DNA from: Cognatundibacterium luofuense
Lineage (GTDB): Bacteria; Pseudomonadota; Gammaproteobacteria; Burkholderiales; Burkholderiaceae_D
Reading direction: 5' to 3'
Assembly (NCBI RefSeq): GCF_018139685.1
Contig: NZ_JAGSPN010000008.1
Location: forward strand, 1-64,000
Length of the DNA: 64,000 nt
In this document: positions 25,711 through 34,716 of the stretch, piece after piece
Numbering within the stretch: position 1 is the first letter of the stretch
How the letters are laid out: each line of letters opens with the position of its first letter
The notes under the pieces: model-generated
Seen by the model: the letters and a program-made list of their open reading frames with translations, nothing else
What the model was told of the DNA's origin: nothing
Databases searched by the model: none
Position numbers and translations under genes: made by a program

Positions 25711-26751
25711 ATGCGCTTATCCTTAGAATCATTTCTGCACCGTCAATGGCAGCAGCGCGGTTGGTGGTCATGGCTGATGCGTCCGCTGAGTGCGCTGTAC
25801 GGCAGCATTGCCAGACGTCGCCGGCAGCAGGAATCTGCGCAGGCAGTAAAGCTCGCAGTACCGGTTGTGGTGGCAGGTAATTTGTTTGTTGGCGGAACCG
25901 GAAAAACGCCGCTGGTGATCGCGATTGTGCGTCATTTACAGGCGCAGGGCATGCGCCCCGGTGTGATTTCGCGTGGTTACGGTGCTCAGGCTTCAAGCGT
26001 GTCTGAAGTTCGTGAAAGCACAGCTGTCACGCAGAGCGGCGATGAGCCCTGGTTGATTCACTGGCATACCGGCGTACCGGTATTTGTCGGACGTGAGCGC
26101 ACGCAAGCTGCGCAGGCGTTGTTGCAGGCCTATCCGGAAACTGATGTGCTGATCGCCGATGACGGTTTGCAGCATTACCGGTTATCCCGTGATATTGAGC
26201 TGGTGTTATTCGATCAGCGCGGCACCGGAAATGGCCTGTTGCTGCCTGCGGGTCCGCTGCGCGAGTTGCCGGATCGCCGTCGTGATTTCACGATACTGAA
26301 TGCGCCGCTTTCTGTGGCAGCGCAGCAAGTGCCGGGAGTAACGGATGCACAGAATCTGGTGCGTATGCAATTACAAACCGCTGATTGCTGGCAGTTATCT
26401 GATCCTGCGCAACAGCGTGCTTTGTCCTCGTTTGCAGCAGAAACGGTGACCGCCGCCGCCGGCATCGGGCATCCGGAACGATTTTTTCAGACGCTGCGCA
26501 GTGCAGGCATACAGCCGCAGACCATGCCTTTCGCTGATCATTATCAATTCTCAGCGACAGATTTTCAGTCCTGTGACAGTCAAACCATACTGATCACAGA
26601 GAAGGATGCAGTAAAATGCCTGCAAATTCCGGCACTGAAGAATGACCGGCGTATCTGGGTTGTGCCTGTTGAGGCGCAACTGACGCCGTCTTTCCTTGCC
26701 GGCCTGACTCAAATGATTTCGGAGAAACAGCGTGGAAGCCCGTCTGCTTGA
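25711..26751 (+). CDS. lpxK: Tetraacyldisaccharide 4'-kinase
   Basis: A 346-residue inner-membrane-associated kinase that phosphorylates the lipid A disaccharide precursor at the 4' position. It shows the N-terminal membrane anchor (RPLSALYGSIARRR), the P-loop VAGNLFVGGTGKTPLV, the family segments GVISRGYGAQ and DVLIADDGLQHYRLSRDIEL, and the C-terminal LITEKDAVKC. Length is normal. It overlaps the Trm112 gene by 20 bp. Confidence 0.95.
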   Translation: MRLSLESFLHRQWQQRGWWSWLMRPLSALYGSIARRRRQQESAQAVKLAVPVVVAGNLFVGGTGKTPLVIAIVRHLQAQGMRPGVISRGYGAQASSVSEVRESTAVTQSGDEPWLIHWHTGVPVFVGRERTQAAQALLQAYPETDVLIADDGLQHYRLSRDIELVLFDQRGTGNGLLLPAGPLRELPDRRRDFTILNAPLSVAAQQVPGVTDAQNLVRMQLQTADCWQLSDPAQQRALSSFAAETVTAAAGIGHPERFFQTLRSAGIQPQTMPFADHYQFSATDFQSCDSQTILITEKDAVKCLQIPALKNDRRIWVVPVEAQLTPSFLAGLTQMISEKQRGSPSA

Positions 26752-26920
26752 TAATCTGGTTTGCCCATTGTGCAAAGGCCCGTTAACCCATCACAAAGCG
26801 AAAAAAGAACTGGTTTGCTATGCAGACCGTCTGGCATTTCCGATTCGTGATGATATCCCGATTATGTGGGCTGATCAGGCCCGTACTCTGACTGCAGAAG
26901 AAGCGGAAAGCCGCGCATGA
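26732..26920 (+). CDS. ycaR: Trm112 family protein (YcaR-like)
   Basis: A 62-residue protein starting with GTG at 26732: [18 protein letters not shown] followed by [16 protein letters not shown]. The CPLCKGPL segment is the shortened zinc-ribbon-like region of bacterial Trm112 proteins, and the fixed location between lpxK and kdsB is the family norm. Its exact function in bacteria is unclear; eukaryotic Trm112 activates methyltransferases. It overlaps lpxK by 20 bp and kdsB by ATGA. Confidence 0.92.
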   Translation: MEARLLDNLVCPLCKGPLTHHKAKKELVCYADRLAFPIRDDIPIMWADQARTLTAEEAESRA

Positions 26921-27687
26921 GTGCGGCAGGTTTCATCGCGATTGTGCCGGCAAGGCTGGCATCCACCCGTTTGCCTGACAAGCCGCTGGCGGATATCTGC
27001 GGTAAACCGATGGTGGTACGCACGGCAGAACGCGCAAAAGCGTCCGGCGCATCGCGCGTCGTGGTGGCGACTGATCATGCCAGCATCGTGGCAGCCTGCG
27101 AGCAGCACGGCATAGAAGTGATGCTGACCCGTGCCGATCATCCTTCCGGTACCGACCGAATTGCGGAAGTCGCACATGCGCTGGGTTTGCCGGCGGATGC
27201 GGTGATCGTGAATGTGCAGGGCGATGAACCGCTGATTGATCCGGCGCTGATCGCAGCCTGTGCTGAGCGCATCAGTGCCGATGTGCCGATGGCGACCGCA
27301 GCGCACGATATTCACAGCGCTGACGACATATTTAATCCGAATGTGGTGAAAGTGGTACTGGATCGTCAGCAGCGGGCATTGTATTTTTCCCGTGCAACGA
27401 TCCCATGGCACCGTGACGCGTTTGCGCATGGCGCACAACAAGTGCCGGAAAATTATCCGGCGTTGCGTCATATCGGCATCTATGCGTACCGCAATGATTT
27501 CCTGCAACAGTATCCTGCGCTGCCTTTGTCGCCGCTGGAACAGATTGAATCACTGGAACAGTTGCGTGTGCTGTGGAATGGTTACGCGATTGCCGTGCAT
27601 GTCACCGAAGACAGTCCGGCACCCGGTGTGGACACACCAGCGGATCTGGAAAAAGTGCGCGAAATTTACCGGAATTTGCAAAAATAA
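26917..27687 (+). CDS. kdsB: 3-deoxy-manno-octulosonate cytidylyltransferase
   Basis: A 256-residue cytoplasmic enzyme that makes CMP-Kdo for LPS inner core synthesis. Clear signatures: [19 protein letters not shown] at the N-terminus, [32 protein letters not shown] (metal and substrate site) and the C-terminal [20 protein letters not shown]. The start overlaps the Trm112 stop by ATGA. It ends the exbB–exbD–lpxK–ycaR–kdsB run. Confidence 0.96.
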   Translation: MSAAGFIAIVPARLASTRLPDKPLADICGKPMVVRTAERAKASGASRVVVATDHASIVAACEQHGIEVMLTRADHPSGTDRIAEVAHALGLPADAVIVNVQGDEPLIDPALIAACAERISADVPMATAAHDIHSADDIFNPNVVKVVLDRQQRALYFSRATIPWHRDAFAHGAQQVPENYPALRHIGIYAYRNDFLQQYPALPLSPLEQIESLEQLRVLWNGYAIAVHVTEDSPAPGVDTPADLEKVREIYRNLQK

Positions 27688-27729
27688 GCGCGAACTGCAC
27701 AGATTTTCATGGCAAATCATCAAGAATCG

Positions 27730-27750
27730 CCAAACTTGTGGTAAGTTTGG
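27730..27750 (+). other. Perfect hairpin between kdsB and adk
   Basis: CCAAACTT and AAGTTTGG form an 8-bp stem with loop GTGGT. No T-run follows, so it is a weak terminator at best or a 5' leader element of adk. Confidence 0.4.
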
Positions 27751-27859
27751 TGAAAAGTTTGTGTGATATTCAGGAAGTGCTGTCGCGTTATTGCAGCCTG
27801 CGCCGCCGGTGGTATGGTCCCGGTGGTGTTTTTCTGCGCTGAACAAGAATTTAATTTAA

Positions 27860-28534
<675 letters not shown>

Positions 28535-28575
28535 ACGCCTGCGTTTACCATCCGGTAAGCTGAGCCTTACCAGAC

Positions 28576-28611
28576 AAAAAACCGCTTCCCGTTCCGGAGG
28601 CGGTTTTTTTT
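28576..28611 (+). terminator. Rho-independent terminator of adk
   Basis: AACCGC...GCGGTT with an inner TTCC/GGAG pairing, followed by eight T, about 45 bp after the adk stop. Confidence 0.85.
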
Positions 28612-29079
28612 ATGCCTGTTGATTTCAGGATCTCAGCATCCTGTGTCTCAGACCGAATCCGTTCAAATCCGGCCGAATCCGCTTCTGATGTGCGCTGATG
28701 CTGCTGCGCACTGCAGAGCAGCGATGACGTCATCCGTATTGCTGCAAGTCTGTGGCGACGATCCGAATGTGCCCGAAATGCCTGAAATGAGCCGGAATGC
28801 ACCGAAATGCGGAGTTCAGCACAGTGATCCGGCTGTCGTCGGCAGAAAGTCCGGGCCTCGCAAAATAGCTGATGACGAACTTTGCATAATTGATGCTGAC
28901 TGGCGCGGTGCTGAGTCGTCTGTATTGCCTTGCAGCGCAGGATCGGTGAAGGCGGATGCGGGGCGTGTTGCCGGATGTACCGAAAGCATGTTCACCGGTA
29001 GCGTAAAGCCGGTTTTTTGTAGGTTTGCTGCGATTCGGTAAATCAGTTATCGCAGGTTTATGAGTACAATACTGATATA
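28612..29079. other. Long intergenic region with dispersed repeat copy B
   Basis: Between the adk terminator and the SDR promoter. It holds repeat copy B (28800–28890) and GC-rich, repeat-like words on both sides. The open frame 28619–29041 has no ribosome site, overlaps the repeat and does not look like a protein. Confidence 0.5.
28800..28890 (+). repeat. Dispersed intergenic element, copy B
   Basis: Same core (CTGTCGTCGGCAGAAAGTCC then GGGCCTC, 28833–28859) with left arm AAATGCGGAGTTCAGCACAG and a more diverged right arm GATGACGAACTTTGCATA. It lies after adk and is in the same orientation as copies A and C. Confidence 0.82.
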
Positions 29080-29095
29080 ACGTTTACGTAAACGT
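29080..29095. promoter_or_regulatory. Perfect 16-bp palindrome, candidate operator
   Basis: ACGTTTACGTAAACGT is a perfect palindrome about 100 bp before the SDR dehydrogenase start. Palindromes of the TTTACGTAAA type are known upstream of branched-chain/fatty-acid degradation genes in proteobacteria (MerR-family LiuR-like sites, as far as I recall), which would suit the product; the regulator is not in the window. Confidence 0.6.
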
Positions 29096-29193
29096 AATAG
29101 CATCACAGCGTCATCGCAATGCTTACATTGTGCAGCGTGTTTTTAATGTTCGTTCGTTCATCGATTGTTCACCCATAACGCAGAGAGACAACT

Positions 29194-29952
29194 ATGCAAA
29201 TTCAAAATAACGTATTCATCATTACCGGCGGTGCATCCGGTCTGGGCGCAGCGACAGCGCGTTTGCTGGCTGAAAACGGTGCCAAAGTCATTATCGCTGA
29301 CGTGCAGGACGAAGCCGGTAAAGCGCTGGCAGCAGAATTAAATGGTGTGTTTGTGCGTTGTGATGTAACGTCAGAAGCGGACGGCAAAGCCGTGGTGGAG
29401 GCAGCGACAGCCGCCGGTACACTGCGCGGTCTGATCAACTGCGCCGGTGTGGCTCCTGCAATGAAAACCGTCGGTAAAGACGGCCCGCACGCACTGGATG
29501 TGTTCCAGCGCGTCATCAATATCAATCTGGTTGGTACCTTCAATATGTGCCGTCTGGCAGCGGATGCGATGAGCAAAACCGAAGCCGCAGAACACGGCGA
29601 GCGCGGTGTGATGATCAATACTGCATCGGTGGCTGCATTTGACGGTCAGATCGGTCAGGCAGCCTATGCATCGTCGAAAGCAGCTGTCGCCGGTATGACT
29701 CTGCCGATGGCACGTGATTTGTCACGTAACGGTATTCGTGTGATGACGATTGCGCCGGGCATTTTCGAAACACCGTTGCTGCTGGGTATGCCACAGGAAG
29801 TCCAGGATGCACTGGGTAAAATGGTACCGTTCCCGCCACGCCTCGGCAAACCGGCAGAATATGCGCATCTGGCAAAATCGATTATTGAAAACGTTATGCT
29901 GAACGGCGAAACCATCCGTCTGGATGGCGCAATCCGTATGCAACCGAAATAA
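29194..29952 (+). CDS. SDR-family 3-hydroxyacyl-CoA dehydrogenase (type II/HSD17B10-like)
   Basis: A 252-residue short-chain dehydrogenase. It shows the NAD-binding TGGASGLG motif (~12–19), the D after beta-2 (IIADVQ) that selects NAD over [12 protein letters not shown], and the catalytic Ser-Tyr-Lys set ([24 protein letters not shown]). The C-terminal part ([10 protein letters not shown]...[15 protein letters not shown]) matches the 3-hydroxy-2-methylbutyryl-CoA dehydrogenase group, which acts in isoleucine and short fatty acid breakdown. It is a single gene behind a palindromic operator and a GAGAGA ribosome site. Confidence 0.85.
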   Translation: MQIQNNVFIITGGASGLGAATARLLAENGAKVIIADVQDEAGKALAAELNGVFVRCDVTSEADGKAVVEAATAAGTLRGLINCAGVAPAMKTVGKDGPHALDVFQRVININLVGTFNMCRLAADAMSKTEAAEHGERGVMINTASVAAFDGQIGQAAYASSKAAVAGMTLPMARDLSRNGIRVMTIAPGIFETPLLLGMPQEVQDALGKMVPFPPRLGKPAEYAHLAKSIIENVMLNGETIRLDGAIRMQPK

Positions 29953-30064
29953 CAACAGCAACCAGGCCCGGTTTGCACGCATCCTGCAGTGCGGCATGAC
30001 TTCAGCGTCTGCCGCCGTTACACTGGTCAGCATGAGGCTGAAGGCCTCGATACCGGAGTGAACT

Positions 30065-31246
30065 ATGCATGATCCTGCGCAGACAGGGCTGATACTGACC
30101 GGTGGCGGCGCCCGTGCCGCCTATCAGGTCGGTGTGCTGGACGAAGTCAGACTGATACTGCAAGAAGCCGGCGTGGCCCGGCAAACCAATCCTTTCGGCA
30201 TTATTTGCGGTACGTCTGCTGGCGCTATTAACGCCACTGCACTGGCATGCCGTGCCGATGATTTTCATGATTCGGTGCGCAAGATTGTCAAAGTCTGGGC
30301 CAATTTTCAGGCAGGGCAGGTCTATCGTGCTGACTCGCTGGGCGTGATCCGTTCCGGCGCACGCTGGCTGACGCTGTGGTCGTTTGGCTGGCTGCTGAAT
30401 AAATGGCGGCGCTCACCACCAAATTCTCTGCTCGACAATTCCCCGCTCGAAGCCTTGCTGGAAAAAATGCTGGATTTCAGCCGCCTCGACAGTGTGCTGA
30501 TGAATGGTCAGCTAAAGGCGCTGGCGGTGACCGCATCGTCATATTCCGCAGGTCAGCATCTGACCTTTTATCAGACAGAAATGCCGGTTGAACCCTGGGT
30601 GCGCACGCAGCGTGTAGCACAACGGGATTTTATTTCGGTGCGGCATTTGATGGCGTCTTCCGCGATCCCGTTTGTGTTTCCGGCTGTGGCGCTGAACTGG
30701 GAAGGGCAATTGCAGTTTTGCGGTGATGGTTCTATGCGGCAGCTGGCACCGATTTCCCCTGCGATTCACCTGGGTGCGAGCCGCGTTTTGGTGATCGGCG
30801 CAGGCAGGCTGACCGAGCCGCCGCGCGTCAGCACCGAAACGCCGCAGTATCCGAGTCTGGCGCAAATCGCGGGCCACGCGATGTCCAGCATTTTTCTGGA
30901 CAGTCTGGCGGTGGATATCGAACGTCTGATGCGGATTAATAAAACCTTGTCGTTGTTGCCGCCGGAGCTGCTGGCGTCGACGCCGTTGCGTCCTGTGGAT
31001 GTACTGGTGATTGCACCGTCAGAACGGCTGGATGAAATCGCAGCACGTCATGTACATAACCTGCCGTTACCGGTCAAAACCATGCTGGGCGGCATTGGTG
31101 CGACAGAGGTACGTGGTTCGGCGCTGGCTTCGTATCTGTTGTTTGAATCCAGTTATACCCGCGAATTAATCGCGCTCGGCAAGAAAGATACCCGTGACCG
31201 GCGCGAGGAAGTACTGCGCTTTTTCGGCTTGTCACAAAGTACATAA
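30065..31246 (+). CDS. Patatin-like phospholipase
   Basis: A 393-residue lipolytic enzyme. It has the oxyanion loop TGGGARAAYQVGVL near the N-terminus, the nucleophile motif GTSAG (about residues 49–53) and the DG motif in FCGDGSMRQLAP that completes the Ser-Asp dyad. No clear signal peptide, so it is probably cytoplasmic or membrane-associated, hydrolysing acyl esters of phospholipids. The ATG at 30065 follows a GGAGTG site. Substrate not known. Confidence 0.88.
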   Translation: MHDPAQTGLILTGGGARAAYQVGVLDEVRLILQEAGVARQTNPFGIICGTSAGAINATALACRADDFHDSVRKIVKVWANFQAGQVYRADSLGVIRSGARWLTLWSFGWLLNKWRRSPPNSLLDNSPLEALLEKMLDFSRLDSVLMNGQLKALAVTASSYSAGQHLTFYQTEMPVEPWVRTQRVAQRDFISVRHLMASSAIPFVFPAVALNWEGQLQFCGDGSMRQLAPISPAIHLGASRVLVIGAGRLTEPPRVSTETPQYPSLAQIAGHAMSSIFLDSLAVDIERLMRINKTLSLLPPELLASTPLRPVDVLVIAPSERLDEIAARHVHNLPLPVKTMLGGIGATEVRGSALASYLLFESSYTRELIALGKKDTRDRREEVLRFFGLSQST

Positions 31247-31292
31247 TCCGTCCCGATTTGGGAAACGACGCGGTCAACGGTAAAATGGCGGG

Positions 31293-31907
31293 ATGAAAAA
31301 TATCGTCATCCTCATTTCCGGCCGTGGCAGTAACATGCAGGCCATCGTCAAAGCCTGTCAGCAAGAGCAATGGCCAGCCCGTATTGCTGCTGTGATCAGC
31401 AATAAAGCCGATGCAGCAGGTCTTGCTTTTGCGGAACAACATCAGATCCCGGCGATCGTCGTCCCTAGCAAGGGTGCGGCCAGCCGTGAAGCCTACGATG
31501 CCGAGTTGCAGCGGCAAATCGATGCTTTTTCACCGGATCTGGTGGTACTGGCCGGTTTTATGCGTATTCTGACACCGGCATTTACTGCGCATTACGAAAA
31601 CCGCATGCTGAATATCCATCCGTCTCTGCTGCCGTCGTTTGTCGGCTTGCATACCCATCAGCAGGCGCTGGAAGCCGGTGTCAAAGTGCATGGCGCAACT
31701 GTACACTTTGTGACGGCAGAGCTGGATCACGGTCCTATCGTGGCACAGGCAGTGGTGCCGGTGCTGGATGGTGATGATGAAGATATGCTGGCGCAGCGGG
31801 TTCTGGTGCAGGAACACCTGATCTACCCGCGCTCCGTACGGCAGTTTATTGAGGGAAGAATGACTGTTGAAGGCAATTGTGTCCGCATCGCGGCAGAAGA
31901 CGCCTGA
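31293..31907 (+). CDS. purN: Phosphoribosylglycinamide formyltransferase
   Basis: A 204-residue enzyme transferring a formyl group from 10-formyl-THF to GAR in purine synthesis. Signatures: ILISGRGSNMQAI at the N-terminus, LAGFMRIL, NIHPSLLPSFVGLHTH with the catalytic Asn and His, and the folate-site segment VTAELDHGPIVAQA with the catalytic Asp. Length is typical. It is followed after 29 bp by the RNA methyltransferase gene, probably in one transcript. Confidence 0.95.
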   Translation: MKNIVILISGRGSNMQAIVKACQQEQWPARIAAVISNKADAAGLAFAEQHQIPAIVVPSKGAASREAYDAELQRQIDAFSPDLVVLAGFMRILTPAFTAHYENRMLNIHPSLLPSFVGLHTHQQALEAGVKVHGATVHFVTAELDHGPIVAQAVVPVLDGDDEDMLAQRVLVQEHLIYPRSVRQFIEGRMTVEGNCVRIAAEDA

Positions 31908-31936
31908 GTTTCCCGTCCCGAATCTGAAGGAAGTTT

Positions 31937-33199
31937 ATGAGATTACATCCGGCCGTTGTTGGCCATACTGAAAACGTACTGCGCGAAATTCTGCGTTTCG
32001 CTGGTCCCGCAGACGTGACTTTGTCCCGCTATTTCCGCGAAAACCCGCGTCTTGGCGGTCGTGAACGTGGCGTGATTGCAGAATCGGTTTACTGCTTCCT
32101 GCGTAAAAAAACCATGCTGACCGCATTTTCTGAATCCGGTTTCGGTCCGGCGATGCGTCGTCTGGCCTTGTTATCGATTGCCGAAATCACCGGCGTGGAA
32201 GCGATTGCCGGTCTGGAAGCCGGTGAAGCAGAGTGGCTGAAGCGGGTTGCGCTGATTGACCGTCAGCATTTGCCGCTGGGCCAGCGTACCAGCATGCCAG
32301 CCTGGCTGTGGGATAAGCTGACGGCAGTGCATGGCGAAGAAGGCGCGTTTGCACTGACAGAAGCGCTGAATACCAATGCGCCGCTGGATCTGCGCGTGAA
32401 CCTGCTGAAAGCCAATCGCGAAAGTGCTAAGGCAGAACTGTCTGAAGCCGGTATCGAAACCGAGGAAACGCCATTCTCCGCAACTGGTTTGCGCGTGTAT
32501 CGCAAGCCTGCGCTGCAAAACACCACCATCTTTAAAAACGGCGGTATTGAAGTGCAGGATGAAGGCAGCCAGTTGCTGGCGCAATTGCTGGGCGCACGCC
32601 GTGGTGAAATGGTGGTTGATTTCTGTGCCGGTGCCGGTGGTAAAACGCTGGCGCTGGGTGCAATCATGCGTAATACCGGTCGCCTGTACGCAATGGATGT
32701 TTCCGAAAAACGTTTGTCCAAACTAAAGCCGCGTCTGGCTCGCAGTGGTTTGTCGAATGTGCATCCGGTGCTGATCGCGCATGAACGCGATGCCAAAATC
32801 AAACGTATGGCCGGTAAAGCTGACCGCGTGCTGATCGATGCACCATGCAGTGGTCTCGGTACCCTGCGCCGCAATCCGGATATGAAATGGCGCCAGCAAC
32901 CGGAAGACATTGCCGAACTGAATCAGAAACAGGCGGCGATTCTGGACAGCGCTTCGCGTCTGGTGAAAGCCGGTGGCCGTTTGGTGTATGCGACCTGCAG
33001 TATTCTGGAAGATGAAAATGAAGCGATCGTGCAGGGTTTCCTGGCACAGCATCCGGAATTTGAACTGATCCCGGCTTCGCAGGTATTGCAGGAGCAGCGT
33101 GTGGAAGTGGAAATGGGTGATTACCTGAAGCTGTATCCGCATCTGCATAAAACGGATGGTTTCTTTGCAGCGATTCTTGAACGTAAAAAAGCTGCCTGA
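31937..33199 (+). CDS. rsmB: rRNA cytosine-C5 methyltransferase, RsmB/NOP2 family
   Basis: A 420-residue SAM-dependent methyltransferase. The N-terminal half is a helical NusB-like RNA-binding region; the C-terminal half has the SAM site VVDFCAGAGGKTLALGA, the catalytic cysteine motif IDAPCSGLGTLRRNPD and the second cysteine in YATCSILEDENE. RsmB methylates C967 of 16S rRNA in E. coli; related paralogs with other targets exist, so the exact site is not certain. A GAAGGAAG site precedes the ATG. A terminator-like hairpin follows. Confidence 0.88.
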   Translation: MRLHPAVVGHTENVLREILRFAGPADVTLSRYFRENPRLGGRERGVIAESVYCFLRKKTMLTAFSESGFGPAMRRLALLSIAEITGVEAIAGLEAGEAEWLKRVALIDRQHLPLGQRTSMPAWLWDKLTAVHGEEGAFALTEALNTNAPLDLRVNLLKANRESAKAELSEAGIETEETPFSATGLRVYRKPALQNTTIFKNGGIEVQDEGSQLLAQLLGARRGEMVVDFCAGAGGKTLALGAIMRNTGRLYAMDVSEKRLSKLKPRLARSGLSNVHPVLIAHERDAKIKRMAGKADRVLIDAPCSGLGTLRRNPDMKWRQQPEDIAELNQKQAAILDSASRLVKAGGRLVYATCSILEDENEAIVQGFLAQHPEFELIPASQVLQEQRVEVEMGDYLKLYPHLHKTDGFFAAILERKKAA

Positions 33200-33220
33200 T
33201 TCACCGTGAACTGATCTCTT

Positions 33221-33250
33221 AACCCCTCTGACAACAGAGGGGTTCTTGTT
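33221..33250 (+). terminator. Hairpin terminator after the rsmB-like gene
   Basis: AACCCCTCTG and CAGAGGGGTT form a 10-bp stem with loop ACAA; the trailing T-run is interrupted (CTTGTTTC), so it may be partial. Confidence 0.7.
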
Positions 33251-33264
33251 TCAGGAATTCAAAC

Positions 33265-34587
33265 ATGGGTACACCTTTGCTGACGAATTTATTATCGGAT
33301 CTCGCGGATGATTTTCGCGAGCCGCAGTTTTTATGGCAGGTCGGTACGGTACTGATCTGTTTTCTGATGGCATGGCTGTTGTCGCGTGCTGTGCGCAGTA
33401 TGTTTCACCAGCCTGAGCCCGGTTCCGGCATGATCGCGGAAATTGGCGCAGGCAGTTTCAGCCGCGTACTGATGCCGCTGACCACTTTGCTGTTGCTGCT
33501 CGGTGCTAAAGCCATTCTGGGGCGCTGGCAGCATGTGCATTTGCTGAGTTTGCTGGTGCCGGTGATCGGCTCGCTGGCGCTGATACGCTTTGCGTTTTAC
33601 GTATTGCGTAAAACCTTTGTCAAAGAAGGGCGGGTAGGGAGTTTTCTGGCAACCTTTGAAAAGCTGTTCGCCGGCCTGGTCTGGATAGGTGTGGTGCTGC
33701 ATTTCACCGGTTTGTGGCCGGACTTGCTGGCGGCGCTGGAAGATGTGGTGTTGCCTGTCGGTAAAAATAAAATTTCGCTGCTGGCAATACTGCAAGCCTG
33801 TATTTCTGTGGTGCTGACGTTGATCGTTGCTTTATGGGCAAGTGCGGCGCTGGAAGCGAAGCTGATGGCATTGCCGACCGCGCATACCTCGTTCAAGGTG
33901 GTGATGTCGCGGGTCAGCAAGGCTTTGCTGATTGTGCTGGCGGTGCTGGCCAGCCTGACCATGGTTGGTATTGATCTGACTGTATTGTCGGTATTCGGTG
34001 GTGCACTGGGTGTGGGCCTGGGGTTTGGCTTGCAGAAAATCGCCAGCAACTATGTATCCGGCTTCATTATTTTGCTGGACCGCAGTATGTCGATCGGCGA
34101 CATGATTTCGGTTGATAAATTCAACGGCAAAGTCACGCAGATCAATACCCGTTATACCGTGTTGCAGGGTCTGGACGGTGCAGAATCGGTGATCCCGAAC
34201 GAAATGCTGGTATCCACACCGGTACAGAATTTCTCGCTGACGAATACCAGTGTGGCGATGTGGACGGATTTTTCTGTCGGCTACGATACCGATCTGGATG
34301 CCTTGTTGCCGGTGCTGGCGCAGGCTGCACTGACCGTAGAGCGCGTATGCAAAGATCCTGCACCGGGTGCACATTTAATGCGTTTTGGCGCTGACGGACT
34401 GGAGTTGCGGGTCAGTTTCTGGATTGCAGATCCGCAAAACGGTAAAACCGGCGTGTTGTCTGATGTGAACCGAGCGTTGTGGGCGGTGATGAAAGAACGC
34501 GGGATTGAATTGCCATTTCCGCAGCGAGTTGTTCACATTGCAGCGGAAACGTCCTTAAAAAGCGACCAAAATCTTGTTAAATCTTGA
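33265..34587 (+). CDS. MscS-family mechanosensitive ion channel
   Basis: A 440-residue inner-membrane protein. Five or six hydrophobic helices are followed by the pore-lining helix and cytoplasmic beta domain of the MscS family (VLSVFGGALGVGLGFGLQKIASNYVSGFIILLDRSMSIGDMI, written here as the stretch around residues 230–275), then VIPNEMLV and an alpha-beta domain at the C-terminus. It should act as an osmotic safety valve or a regulated ion channel. The longer N-terminal membrane part resembles the YbdG/MscK-like groups rather than minimal E. coli MscS. Confidence 0.87.
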   Translation: MGTPLLTNLLSDLADDFREPQFLWQVGTVLICFLMAWLLSRAVRSMFHQPEPGSGMIAEIGAGSFSRVLMPLTTLLLLLGAKAILGRWQHVHLLSLLVPVIGSLALIRFAFYVLRKTFVKEGRVGSFLATFEKLFAGLVWIGVVLHFTGLWPDLLAALEDVVLPVGKNKISLLAILQACISVVLTLIVALWASAALEAKLMALPTAHTSFKVVMSRVSKALLIVLAVLASLTMVGIDLTVLSVFGGALGVGLGFGLQKIASNYVSGFIILLDRSMSIGDMISVDKFNGKVTQINTRYTVLQGLDGAESVIPNEMLVSTPVQNFSLTNTSVAMWTDFSVGYDTDLDALLPVLAQAALTVERVCKDPAPGAHLMRFGADGLELRVSFWIADPQNGKTGVLSDVNRALWAVMKERGIELPFPQRVVHIAAETSLKSDQNLVKS

Positions 34588-34656
34588 TTTGCCTTTGGTG
34601 AGTTTCCTCTAAACAGCGTAAAATGTTTTTTATCCGGTTAAAACAGACCGGCATGC

Positions 34657-34684
34657 GGCTGCTCTTTCTGTACTGAGAGCAGCC
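34657..34684 (+). terminator. Strong hairpin in the leader of the desaturase gene
   Basis: GGCTGCTCT and AGAGCAGCC form a perfect 9-bp stem with a 10-base loop, followed by ATTTATTTTG. It is either the terminator of the channel gene or a 5' leader structure 30 bp before the desaturase start. Confidence 0.55.
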
Positions 34685-34716
34685 ATTTATTTTGTAGGGC
34701 AATAACTTTTTGTACC

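Noticed and set aside
28650-28670. tRNA-like TTCAAATCC word
   Set aside because: No cloverleaf arms can be built around it; no tRNA gene was found in the window.
28619-29041. Open frame of 140 codons after adk
   Set aside because: It overlaps the adk terminator region and dispersed repeat copy B, with no start site and no protein-like pattern.
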